From Ehretia macrophylla (taxonomy: Eukaryota > Streptophyta > Magnoliopsida > Boraginales > Ehretiaceae), in assembly GCA_037974665.1 (NCBI GenBank), contig CM075765.1, forward strand, positions 4,655,501 to 4,719,500: a stretch of 64,000 bases of DNA, written 5' to 3'. A model generated the notes under the pieces. That model was not told the DNA's origin. It worked only from the letters and a program-made list of their open reading frames with translations, and did not search any database. Of the stretch, positions 25,270 through 36,933 are shown piece by piece (positions within the stretch are counted from its first letter, which is position 1; each line of letters starts with the position of its first letter). The translations under genes were made by a program, and so were the position numbers.

Positions 25270-25359
25270 TAAGTTGAACAACCACCAGGTTTTGAAGATT
25301 CGTGTTTTCCAAATTAGAAAAGGTTTTTTTTATGGCTTAAAACAAGCTCCTAGATATAT
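25270..25359 (+). pseudogene. E2 RT, continuation after S4, then cut
   Basis: VEQPPGFEDSCFPN is the copia RT segment that follows FLNG in this family. After a frameshift, a further stretch with the YGLKQAP motif runs to 25359, where homology ends abruptly at the S5 boundary. The rest of RT, RNase H and the 3' LTR of E2 are not in the window. Confidence 0.85.
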
Positions 25360-26762
25360 CACATACAAGTTATATTAATCTTCCAACTATGTAATTAATT
25401 AATTAAGCTAATCTCCATTAGTTTAATTAATTATAGAAATAACCTTTCCATATTTGCACATTGGTCCCAACTTTAAATCAAAATTATACATTGGCCTCAT
25501 AATTAAAAATTAATTACATATTGGCCCCACTAACTATTAATGGCCAATTACACTATTGACTCCTTAACAATACAAGAGGAACAAAACATAATTGTTAACA
25601 CTTTAACAATTAAAGAGAAACTAAAGCAATTGTTAACACTTTACCAATTCTAAAGAAACTAGGTATAGGATACAAGCTCAATAGAAAAACCACTCACAAA
25701 TATTTTATAGTGTGTGACTTTCTAGATTTACCCCCATATAGCAACAAGGGACCATTAAACACTTTTAATCTATTTTGAGAATGTATCCCATCATTCTCAA
25801 AATACCCGCAAGTTCTAGGTTGACGTCTAGCAACGTGCTTAGACAATTTATAAGGTGATGAAGTCCAATTCAAGTGAATCTATTTATAGTCATCGATTAC
25901 CGTGCAATTCTATGCTTCTATTAAATCATCCCAACCGAGTAAGAACCATGAAATGATTAAATTCATAAACTCGATAACGATTCATAGATCTAAATGGTAG
26001 AATGAGAGATGACACATGGAAAAACCCCTTTCCATCATTCACGCCTTGGCCAAGGACTTCATCATTCTACTACCAGAGTTAGATCGCATAGGGCATCACC
26101 TTACGCCGGAGGTTAATGGATTCTATCTTGACAACCACCTATCAATTACTATACCGGACGAATGATACTATAAGAGGCCGTAACCCGTCTCGATTAACGA
26201 AGAAAAGCATTGTCCAAATGCAAATATTAAACCCAGATACATATAACAGTTATAGTGTCTCAAGTCAAAGGATTATATGCACAATCGCAACGAATAACAA
26301 AATATTAATCTGAAGTCATGTAATTTGTTATTCACGTCACATTCAGTGATCTATTCTACTAATAATCACTCACTTATTTTTTAATCGCATTCTATACTAT
26401 TATGGCACGTGGCTCACCATCCTTTATCATTAACATCTCCATGTTAATCATAGATAACAACACATGTGATAATCCATAATAAATTATTGAAGTCTCGATC
26501 AAATAATCTAAGGGCTATGAATATTTTGAGTATTTATCATAATAAAGAGATATGCTTACATATTCTAAACACTTTTAGAATACATCTCTTTAACGAAAAT
26601 ACCAGAGACTCATTCATATACAGAAAGAGGGAGAATATGAATGTCAATTACAAGTCAATATGTAAACAAACATATAGACAACAATGCCATAATGTACAAG
26701 TCAATGTGAAAATGCCCAAAATAGGTCATCCAACTATATAGCATTATGGCATATCTCTAACA
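25360..26762 (-). mobile_element. S5: truncated copia-type LTR (S8 family)
   Basis: On the minus strand it begins TGTTAGAGATATGCCATAATGC at 26762. It aligns by eye with the start of S8 (TGTTGGGGATATGACTTAATGC at 57222) through several blocks, such as CATAGCCCTTAGATTATT and the region with 'acattggcc/tttggcc' repeats. It stops at 25360, where S8 would continue for about another 1.1 kb. It has therefore lost its 3' end, and no TSD can be shown. Short open frames inside look random. Confidence 0.7.
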
Positions 26763-27267
26763 CCAACATATAAGTAAAAGAGTTATTATTATTATTATTA
26801 CTTTCTTCAACAATTGGCACAATAAAGGGTACCATGGTCATTACATTTAACTTGAAAATACCATCACATAAGTACCCTTTTTTCCTACATGCATGCCATT
26901 TTTTGTAAAACTTATCAGCCTCAAATACAAGCTTAAACCTATTTTTACTCAACAATGATCCCATCACTAAATTCTTTCTAATGTTTGGAACATGAAGTAC
27001 ATTGTCAAGACTCAATTCTTTCCTAGATGCCATCTTCAGAACAACCTTTCATGTCCCATGCACCTTTGAAGTAGAAGAATTTTCCATGAAGAGTGTCTCA
27101 TCTAGAGTTTGGTATATGGAGACCATCTTCCTCTTAGAACATACATGACGAGTGGCTCCAGTATCTACCCACCAATGTTTGGGATTTCTAACCAAGTTTA
27201 TCTCTGATACAATTGCAGACAGATTTAAATAAGTTCTATCACTAACAAGGTTTTCTACTTCAGTCAC
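26763..27267 (-). pseudogene. E3 copia protease and pre-integrase region
   Basis: The piece at 27049-27267 has HWWVDTGATRHVCSKRKM, the D-T-G-A active-site signature of copia protease. The piece at 26734-27033 has [20 protein letters not shown] and [13 protein letters not shown], the segment between protease and GAG-pre-integrase. It then ends at LTR S5, so integrase and RT are absent. A His-x-Cys pattern at 27160-27190 belongs to the protease-flanking region, not to a zinc finger. Confidence 0.88.
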
Positions 27268-28172
27268 ATTGGCTTGGGCCTAATTCCATTTCTCGGAATT
27301 GCCTTGATTCTTGTGATTTCAACAATCCTTAGCACGATGTCCAGTCTTTCCATACACAAAACAACCCCTATTGAGTTTTTTCTTTTTTAGTGTATTATCA
27401 TTGTTACTTTGGCCAAAATGTTTTCTCTTCTTATTGTTTGACTAACCCTGCTCCACCATATTTGCCTTAGACTTCATATAATGATTGGTAGTACTTTTCT
27501 CAAGAAGCGGTTATCCTTTTCAATCCTCAATCTAACAATCAAGTCCTCAAGTTTCATCTCTTTACGTTTATGCTTCAACTAATTTTTGAACTCTTTCTAT
27601 GCAGGTAGAAATTTTTCAACCAATGTTGCTACTTGAAATGACTCTCCCAATTTCATTCCTTCAGCATGAAGCTCGTGGAGAATAAGTTGAAACTCTTGAA
27701 CTTAGCTCATCACTGTTTTAGAATCTATCATTTAAAATCTAGGAATTTGTCCACAATGAATTTTTTCTTGCCTAGCCTTTGTGATCTTGATTGGACTATA
27801 AACATTGTATAAAGTGTTGTCCAATCCATTGAGGATATAGTTTCTGCACAAAAAATCTGCATGTTTCCTTGCATCTATAGCAACTACAGTTTGTCTATCT
27901 GGGTTATCACCTAACTCTGGTGCATCATCTTGTCGAAACCTCGTCAGTTTTAAAGTGGTCAAATAGAATAACATCTTTTGTTGCCATCTTTAAAAATCAT
28001 TTTCATTGAACTTTTCTGGTTTTTCACCTTGTCCATCAGAGACAAAACTAGAAGTCATAAATGCAGTTGTGATAAATGGCCTTTTAGAATTTTCAGTATT
28101 ACCCACGAGTACTAAATTTTCATTTCCGAAATTTGGTATATTTTCAGGTACATTCACTTGTTTAGTTGACAT
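27268..28172 (-). pseudogene. E3 copia gag, degenerate
   Basis: The start is at 28172, with MSTKQVNVPENIPNFGNENL. The next piece (27732-27974) has KHADFLCRNYILNGLDNTLY, a phrase strongly typical of plant TNT1/Tork-like copia gag. The middle of the domain (27420-27720) is full of stops. The knuckle at about 27325-27370 reads CFVYGKTGHRAKDC, so the second Cys of the CCHC is Tyr. A Lys-rich basic stretch lies between. Confidence 0.88.
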
Positions 28173-29455
28173 CTTTCCTATATTAATCAATCTCAAATTA
28201 GAAGTCTTCTAAAAATTCAGATTCAGATTTTCAAAAAACAAAATAGTTCCCAAAAAATAAAATATTCCCAGAAATATGGGTATAAGTTAGTCCTAGAAAT
28301 ATGGGTATAAACTTATATTAATTCCAGACTAATGAATATAAAGATAACACTAAATTTACATACTAGAGAGTAAATAAATTTTGATTTAATTAATATAAAA
28401 TTCTAAAAACTGATAGAAAGACCAAATTAAATTATGAATTTAATCCTAAAGTATGCAGAATACAAATTAAAAGGCATCATGCATAACCCACTGTTAAATC
28501 AAAACTTATTATGCAAAATAGTATCTTACAATTCTAGAAAATGTGCACATGTAGTTGACGAAACTAACTCTTAAGTTGTTGAAAGAATAAATGAACAGAT
28601 CAAATGACGACTCGCTTGTGAATTCATTCAAACAAGTTGTATGCAAATGGATATTATAAAATTAACTTGAATCAAACTGTGAATCAAACTGGTTGAATCA
28701 TATTAAATAAGTTGTATGCAAATATATATTATAATATTAACTATTAGAACGTACATTTGACTAAATGTATATTAAAATATTAAAATTGATTGTTCAAGTA
28801 GAAGAAGGCTTCTAATGCATTGAAAAAACTGATGTGCAATAACGACATAAAACTAAACGTAAAACAAAAAACTTACTTGACGTTATGAAATACAAAATTG
28901 CATAATACTAAAAATGAACCGAGGCTTGAATTTAATTCAGTGTCCTTAAGACTTATTCGTCTTACACTAGTGCTCATGGTTACTGACGATAGCCTCCCAG
29001 GATACAACGGTTTATGTCCAAAAATAGTAGCACTTCAAATAATGTTGAATCCCTCTTTCTTTCTTTCTCTCTCTATCTCTATCTTTTATGCACTAGTTTG
29101 AACTACAAATGATGATGGGAAAAAGTTGAATTGACTCAAATGATTCTTGGCTATTTATAGAAGACTAACAGGTACAAAACTATTGTTGACCAGCCACCTT
29201 GGTGGCTTTTCAGACATGGAGGAATGATTTGGAGATAGTTTTATTCATAATAAGAATAAAATAAAATTCTATCCAAAAAAGATAGAGTTTCTTAGGCCTC
29301 GGGCCCACATCATAAACTTAAACCAGTTTAATGTGATTGTTTATAGAATTCTTCAAATCCTACAAAGTTTCACCTTTCACAAAGTTGACTTTTTTATATT
29401 CCTCCTTTATAATCCATTAACTTCGAGCTTAATTTCTCATTCACTTCTTATTAAC
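28173..29455 (-). mobile_element. E3 leader and 5' LTR remnant (copia)
   Basis: Upstream of E3 gag, about 1.28 kb looks like copia leader and LTR. A TATA-like CTATAAATAG lies on the minus strand at 29151-29160, followed by a GAGAGAGAAAGAAAG-type purine stretch (29050-29085, minus). No primer site could be identified and no clean LTR ends were found, so the LTR/leader border is unknown. The sequence switches to E4 LTR at 29456. Confidence 0.55.
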
Positions 29456-30113
29456 GTTAGTTAAAGCCCATAATTATTAACGTTTCAAGTAAAGTTAGCT
29501 AGAATTGGTTAGAGACCTAAATGAATAGAATAGATGTTAGACTATGATAGTTGCTTGAAGGTTGTGTTAATGTTGTATTCGAAATAATAGCTGAATTTAA
29601 ATATAAGTAGACTTAGTAGTTGATGTTAAACTTTGTTAATTAAATGATTAAGAATAGTTTAGTGTAGGTTAGTTCATAACCATTTATGAATGTGATAAAG
29701 CATGTTATATAAAAGTGATTCTAACTTTATACTAAAGTGTAATATATTGATGAACTTATTATGTGTTAATATGCTTTACATGTTAACCTTGTGCTCCAAA
29801 GGGTTGAATTCTAGAGTAAGCTTATGCATAGTCGTTCATGAATGTGTTAAGTTATGAGAGCAAAGTAAAATACTTAGACTGGTCTTCTAACTTCATATTA
29901 AAGTGTAATATGTTAGTGAATCTTTTACGATGTTAATAGGTTACGCATGAGGTAGTGTCCTACTTAATCACCCCTCATTTATGTGTCACCAATAATTATA
30001 TATATTGCTACATTATTACGCGTCACAAGGTAAAGTGATATGTAGTGTTACTTATGTTTAAATATTTATATGTGCGAGAACAAAGTGCTACACCAAGAGA
30101 CGGTGGGAGCCAC
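29456..30113 (+). mobile_element. E4 5' LTR, left piece (5'-truncated)
   Basis: From gttagttaaagc (29456) onward it aligns closely with 40781-41430 of the E4 3' LTR. About the first 1.3 kb of the LTR (equivalent to 39479-40780) is missing on the left. It is split by E5 at 30113/30114, and the GCCAC at 30109-30113 is the E5 TSD. Confidence 0.88.
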
Positions 30114-32841
30114 TATGAGACCCCGAATTTAGCCATATTTACAATTACGTGTTTTAACCTGTTTATGTGTTATATGAATTAAAATGTGCTAATTAAGTGA
30201 TTAATACTTCTAATACATGATATGTGAGCATTCATAAAATTTTTATCAAAATCGGCATCAGAAATTTTATCATTGGTTTTTGTAAATAGTATTTTAAACA
30301 CACGTCCGCTAAAATTTTGACACGGGTGTTTTAAACATTTTAAAAACTAGTACTCCATTATTAATAGACCCGTATTTGAATAAAAATTATTTTTGAAACT
30401 GATTAGGAATTTAAATAGATTTTATGGGCGAAAAAGTACATTTTTAAGCTAAAATAGTAATTTTTGCTCAAAACGATTCTTGCATTGACTTTCATTGACC
30501 TAGTATATATTGAATACAAATTATATTTCATTTTAAATATTTATCAAATGGCACAATTGAAAAATGCATTTAAAAGACATTTGAAAACAAATAATATAAC
30601 TTTTCATCTTCTTTTGCAAAAACTGAGTTTTTACCCGAGTCGGGCGTAAATGTATGCATGTGGAACTCTTTGTCAACTAAAAATATGCTACTTAAAATAG
30701 TCTAGGAGTTAATTGCATGTTGGTGAGCAAAATAGTCAAGAAATAGAATTAAAAGACTAGAAAATAATTAAAAAACTAAAAAATACTAACTTTGACCAAT
30801 TCTTTTTGCATTGACTTATTATTTAACTTAATATATACTCAAATATCAGCCAAAACACCACAAAAACACATCAAAAACCGTGGCTCCATGAGGGAGAAGA
30901 AAGAAGGCATTTCCAAGGTTTTTCAAAGCATTTTTCTCATAGATTTTGCATTTCAAAGCTGAATTGAGTAATTCAAAGCTTGATTTTACTTGTTGGGCAC
31001 CTATTGCACATATTTATAGCATCACATAACATCAAAGGTAAGAGAAAAATTCTAGATCTCAAAATGTCATTTTTATGTTAATTCATATAATCGAATTTTT
31101 AGCCGTTGAAATGTTAAATTGATGTTATATTATTGCTCAGTAGATGCGAAGGATTGATTATATGTGTCTATATAAGTTTTGAACTGTTGTAGCATGAATT
31201 TCTATTTTTCGGGTATTAAAATTGATAATTTGGCTATTTGTTGAATAAATGTTGTTGTGGTTGTTGGAATTTCTTGCTGTGAGTTTCTAAAAGTTTGTTA
31301 AATACGTGGTAGTAATGTTGTAATGCCGAAATTTTGATTGTGATGTCGGTGTGAAAGTCATGAAATTTCAGCCATGGTGCATTAGGGTTTTAGGGTTATT
31401 GTGCTTGTTTTGGATAGCTTTTGGTTGGTTTACGATGGTGTGAATGTATATGCATGTGTCGGGGAGTGATAGAAACTGGTTTGGAGGTTATCGAATTAGT
31501 AGAATGTAAGTTATGACTTTTAGAAGTTGGAGTTGTCTTTATTTAATATGTTGAAATGTTGTCTTTAATTGTTTGGGTAGTGATTGGGTAGTTGATTTTG
31601 GATTGTTGTTGATAGAGATCGGGGTTGAATGTCGGTTTAAATGCATGTTGAGTTGGATGACCTACTTTACCATCTAACTTAATTGTTTCATGATTATATA
31701 GTTGTTGATTGTTAAATGTTGTTTAATTGATTATTGAAATATGGATTAATTGATTATTTATTATTGATGATTGATACAAAACCGTGAGGAGCACGCTCGG
31801 GGTTAATCGGGGGTGTAGCCGAAGCGGACATTACTTTCTTAGTAGCGCGCTCGGGGTTAATCCGGGGTGTTACAATGTTAATTGAATGATGATTATTGAT
31901 TACAGGAATCGGGCACTTTCGTTGTTGATCTCTTGGTTTATTTACATTGAGTCTCATTGTTGTAAGCTTTGATAATGTTGTGTCACCTCGGGAGGCATCT
32001 TGGGCTGCAGACACAGTTATCATGGCTAATCCCTATCTCGTATGGGCGGAGAGGCCATGGGGTGTGGGTCTAGGTCGAAGTACCTCAGGATTGTGTCATT
32101 GGGTTTGGAGGAGTTGATGAGCATTGAAAATGGTGTGTGGAGCTTCATCAGCAAATGTATCGTATCCTTATTGTGTGTTTACTGTTATTGCTGTTGTTGC
32201 ACTTATAATGTTAATGAAGTTTATTATGTGTTTACTACTCAAATGATGATTTCCAAAGAGTATAGTAAATATTGTTAGAGATCTATCGAATCCTCACTGG
32301 GCATGTTTTATATAAGCTCACTCTCAATTATTGCATGCATACAGGTGTTACCGATCCAAATTACGGGTACGTGCCTCCAGAAGAGGATAATGTGCCATAT
32401 GTGGACGAGTCCTATGTGCCAGAGTCTTGTCCTTGATATCTGATGTTGTACTCTTTTGTTATCTTGTATATTAAAACTAGTTGGTTTGTATTTACTTAGA
32501 AGTTTATGATGTATAAGATGTTGTAAAGATAATGGATTAAATGTTGTTAGTTTAGTAGTCTTTTTTTGGAAAATGATTAGGCTACTATATTAGTTATAAT
32601 CTATTTTGGAAAAAATGTATGATGTTGGAACGGATGCGTATAACTTATGGATGCAATGGTAAAAGAATGTTTAATGTATATTGTGGTTGTGTTGTTTAAT
32701 TGTTGAATTGTTTGTGGAGTTGGTTGTATGAATTGCGAAGAGGTTGGTTTAGACCCTCGGTGTCCTAATTATTGTCGTTATACTGCCGAAATTCCATTGC
32801 GTCCTGACTGATTATAGGAGGGGTCGAGTTGGGGCGTGACA
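30114..32841 (+). mobile_element. E5 5' LTR (gypsy-type, 2728 bp)
   Basis: It starts TATGAGACCCCGAATTT (the terminal TG has become TA) and ends GGGGCGTGACA, followed by TTTAG and the primer site. The E5 3' LTR at 34202-36933 is nearly the same length. In the first 200 bp I counted about 11 differences by eye, so the insertion is moderately old. A CCTCACTGGGCATG...ATATAAGCTCACTCTC box lies at 32291-32326. Open frames seen in both LTRs (31754-32023 and 35809-36102, minus) simply reflect LTR duplication. Confidence 0.93.
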
Positions 32842-32846
32842 TTTAG

Positions 32847-32859
32847 TGGTATCAGAGCT
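32847..32859 (+). other. E5 primer binding site (tRNA-iMet type)
   Basis: TGGTATCAGAGCT lies 5 nt after the 5' LTR end. It fixes the plus orientation and the inner LTR border of E5. Confidence 0.92.
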
Positions 32860-33594
32860 TGATTAGCTTGTAAGCCATGTAATTCACTTTACACTTAGTA
32901 CATACATTCATGTTAAGACCTCTACCCACATTCCGATGATACATGTTAATAAGTTTATGTGATTAACTTGTTTATGTGACTAACTTTTTATGTGATCAAT
33001 ATGCCTTATGTGTTTAGTGAACCAAACGTGATAAATGTGTTTGTGTGATCAGTATGTCTTATGTGTTAAGTGAATTAAATGTGGTCAATGTGCTTTATGT
33101 GAATAACATGCCTTACGTGCTCAATGCGTTTTATGTGACCAGTGTGTGGTACGTGCTCAATTTGCTTATGTGAAGATTGTGTACTTAGTATATTTATGTT
33201 ACATTATGTGTGTTTAATTGATTTCCTAGGTACGTGCTTTAGACATTAGTAGTAATATGTGAATCTATCTTCTGTAGCTTACATTTTAAATTGTGCTAGA
33301 TATCTTGCAAATCTGATTAGGTATTACTGAACTCTAACATAGTTACTAGATTCATAGAATGAGCAAATTGAACTAAGAGTGTTATGTGTGTTATGAACAG
33401 TTTACTTTATATGTTATTAACTGTGCACATGCATTACCTGTAAAATGGTAAGTATTCTTTTCCCCTGAAAGAGTCGGTAGTAGCGGATCTCCCTAAAAGT
33501 GGATTAACAGAAGAAGGAACAGGAGATCAATGGTTATGGTGATCAGTAGGTGGTACTCAATGCTCAGAGTTGGTATTTAATGATCAGCCTTTGG

Positions 33595-34115
33595 CTTTTT
33601 CTTCGATATCTTCATTTGGAATTCTTGCTTGGTGTTCTTATCCGGTATATGACTTTCGGTATCTGGTATTCCATTTGGAATTCTTATTTGGATTCTTTTA
33701 GGGCAAATGGTAATCTTATTCGGCATTCTTCTTCAAGATTTCTATATGAAGATTCTTATTCGGTATACTTCATTGGAATTCTTCTTTGGTATTTTCTATC
33801 GGTATTCTTATGTGGAATTCTTATATGGTGTTATCCCGAGTTCTTATTTCAGGATTATTATTCGGTATTCTCCAATGGTGATCTTGTTCGAAGTTCTCAG
33901 TTGGTATTCCTGATTGGTGCTCTATTATGGGATCTATGTTTGGCGTTCTTCTTTGGTAATTTATGTGGCATTCTTATTCGAAAGTCCTAATCGATGTTCT
34001 TATTCAGCGTTACTATTCAAGCTTCTTGTTCGGGGATTCTTATTCGATGATCTTATTCGGTGTTCCTACTTGGTATTCTTAGTTGGTATTTAGAATTTGG
34101 TATTCGTTCTTTCAT
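33595..34115. repeat. Degenerate 'GGTATTCTTATT' tandem array in E5
   Basis: Units of about 12-16 bp around a GGNATTCTTAT core recur more than twenty times with indels, for example at 33615, 33676, 33721, 33761, 33803 and 33966. The E4 internal region has a comparable array (38860-39420). The array starts after the shared leader and ends shortly before the polypurine tract. Confidence 0.8.
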
Positions 34116-34188
34116 TTCGTATGTTTGAGTCAACTGCGCCTGAGTTACTACGAGGATAAAGGCAGAATTGCGCAGACGCAATTGTTTT

Positions 34189-34201
34189 AAGGGGGGGAGA
34201 A
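34189..34201 (+). other. E5 polypurine tract
   Basis: AAGGGGGGGAGAA lies immediately before the 3' LTR start at 34202. It is the expected plus-strand primer for retrotransposon DNA synthesis. Confidence 0.9.
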
Positions 34202-36933
34202 TGTGAGACCCCGAATTTGGCCATATTTACAATTATGTGTTTTAACCTGTTTATGTGTTATATGAATTAAAATGTGCTAATTAATTCATTAATACTTCTA
34301 ATACATGATATGTGAGCATTCATAAAATTTTCATCAAAATCGGCATCAGAAATTTTATCGTTGGATTTTATAAATAGTATTTTGAACACACGTCCGCTAA
34401 AATTTTGACACGGGTTTTTTAAACATTTTAAAAACTAGTCCTCCATTATTAATAGACTCGTATTTGAATAAAAATTATTTCTGAAACTGATTAGGAAATT
34501 AAATATATTTTACTGGCGAAAAAGTACATTTTTAAGCTAAAATAGTGATTTTTGCTCAAAACGATTCTTGCGTTGACTTTCATTGACCTAGTATATATTA
34601 AATTCAAATTATATTTTATTTTAAATATTTATAAAATGGCACAATTGAAAAATGCATTTAAAAGACATTTGACAACAAATAATATAACTTTTCATCTTCT
34701 TTTGCAAAAATTGAGTTTTTACCCGAGTCGGGTGTAAATGTATGCATGTGGAACTCCTTGTCAACTAAAAATATGCTACTTAAAATAGTCTCGGAGTTAA
34801 TTGCATGTTGGTGAGCAAAATAGTCAAGAAATAGAATTAAAAGACTAGAAAACAATTAAAAGACTAAAAAATACTAACTTTGACCAATTCTTTTTGCATT
34901 GACTTATTATTTAACTTAATATATACTCAAATATCAGTCAAAACACCACAAAAACACGTCAAAACCCATGGCTCCATGAGGGGGAAGAAAGAAGGCATTT
35001 TTAAGGTTTTTCAAAGCATTTTTCTCATAGATTTTGCATTTCAAAGCCGAATTGAGTCATTCAAAGCTTGATTTCACTTGATGTGCACCTATTGCACACA
35101 TTTCTAGCATCACATAATATCAAAGGTGAGAAAAAATTCTAGATCTCAAAATGTCATTTTTATGTTAATTCATATAATCGAATTTTTAGCTGTTGAAATG
35201 TTAAATTGATGTTATATTATTTCTCAGTAGATGCTAAGGATTGATTATATGTGTCTATATAAGTTTTGAACCGTTGTAGCATGAATTTCTATTTTTCGGG
35301 TATTAAAATTGAGAATTTGGCTATTTGTTGAATAAATGTTGTTGTGGTTGTTGGAATTGCTTACTATTAGTTTCTAAAAGTTTGTTAAATACGTGGTAAT
35401 AATGTTGTAATGCTGAAATTTTGATTGTGAAGTCGGTGTGAAAGTCAGGAAATTTCAGCCATGGTGCATTAAGGTTTTAGGGTTATTGGGCTTGTTTTGG
35501 ATAGCTTTTGGTTGGTTTCCGATGGTGTGAATGTATATGCTTGTGTGGGAAGTGATAGAAACTAGTTTGGAGGTTATCAGATTAGTAGAATGTAAGTTAT
35601 GACTTTTAGAAGTTGGAGTTGTCTTTCTTTAATATGTTGAAATGTTGTCTTTAATTGTTTGGGTAGTGATTGGGTAGTTGATTTTGGATTGTTGTTGATA
35701 GAGATCGGGGTTAAATGTCAGTTTAAATGCATGTTGAGTTGGATGGCCTACTTTGCCATCTAACTTAATTGTTTCATGATTATATAGTTGTTGATTGTTA
35801 AATGTTGGTTAATTGATTGTTGAAATATGGATTAATTGATTATTGATGATTGATACAAAACCGTGAGGAGCACGCTCGGGGTTAATCGGGGGTGTAGCGA
35901 AAGCGGATATTACTTTCTTAGTAGCGCGCTCGGGGTTAATTCGGGGTGTTACAATGTTAATTGAATGATGATTATTGATTACGGGAATCAGGCACTTTTG
36001 TTGTTGATCTCTCGGTTTATTTACATTGAGTCTTATTGTTGTAAGCTTTGATAATGTTGTGTCACCTCGGGAGGCATCCTGGGCTGCCGGCACAGTTATC
36101 ATGGCTAATCCCTATCTCGCATAGGCGGAGAGGCCATGGGGTGTGGGTCTAGGTCAAAGTACCTCAGGATTGTGTCATTGGGTTTGGAGGAGTTGATGAG
36201 CATTGAAAATGGTGTGTGGAGCATCATCAGCAAATGTATCGTATCCTTATTGTGTGTTTACTGTTATTGATGTTGTTGCACTTATAATGTTAATGAAGTT
36301 TATTATGCGTTTACTGCTCAAAGGATGATTTCAAGGAGTATAGTAAATACTGTTAGAGATCTATCAAATCCTCAATGGGTTTGTTTTAAGCTCACTCTCA
36401 ATTATTGCATGCATACAGGTATTACCGATCCAGATTACGAGTACGTGCCTCCAGAAGAGGATAATGTGCCATATGCGGACGAGTCCTATGTGCCAGAGTC
36501 TTGTCCTTGATATCTGATGTTGTACTCTTTTGTTATCTTGTATATTAAAACTAATTGGTCTGTATTTACTTAGAAGTTTATGATGTATAAGATGTTGTAA
36601 AGATAATGGATTAAATGTTGTTAGTTTAGTAGTCTTTTTTTGGAAAATGATTAGGCTACTAGATTGGTTATAATCTATTTTGGGGAAAATGTATGTTATA
36701 TAGTAAATGTATGATGTTGGAACGGAGGCGTATAACTTATGGATGCAATGGTAAAAGAATGTTTAATGTATATTGTGGTTGTGTTGTTTAATTGTTGAAT
36801 TGTTTGTGGAGTTGGTTGTATGAGTTGCGAAGAGATTGGTTTAGAGCCTCGGTGTCCGAATTACTATCGTTATACTGTTGAAATTCCGTTGCGTCCTGAC
36901 TGATAGTAGGAGGGGTCGAAATAGGGCGTGACA
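34202..36933 (+). mobile_element. E5 3' LTR (2732 bp)
   Basis: It starts TGTGAGACCCCGAATTT and ends ATAGGGCGTGACA, followed by the TSD GCCAC at 36934-36938, which matches 30109-30113 exactly. It aligns with 30114-32841 along its full length. S2 is a solo member of the same family. Confidence 0.94.

Larger units (their letters stand above)
32842..34201 (+). mobile_element. E5 internal region: non-coding, repetitive
   Basis: The 1.36 kb between the LTRs has no gag or pol domain, so E5 is non-autonomous. In order it contains the primer site, degenerate repeats built on TTATGTG/GTGATCA (32935-33185), a leader block shared with E4 (33426-33470) with GGTAAGTA at 33447-33454, and a long array of worn 'TTCTTATTCGGTATT'-type units (33595-34115). 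It ends with the polypurine tract (34189-34201). The 146-codon open frame at 33550-33990 is the repeat array read through; its Leu/Phe/Tyr-rich product is compositional and unlike any protein I know. Confidence 0.85.

Noticed and set aside
33550..33990. 146-codon open frame inside E5
   Set aside because: It reads through a degenerate short tandem repeat. Composition is Leu/Phe/Tyr-rich because of the TTCTTAT unit, and an overlapping frame (33707-33913) is open too. Treated as repeat, not gene.
31754..36102. Matching open frames on the minus strand in both E5 LTRs (31754-32023 and 35809-36102), about 90 codons each
   Set aside because: They are the same LTR segment duplicated by retrotransposition. 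Conservation is explained by LTR identity, and the peptide resembles nothing known.
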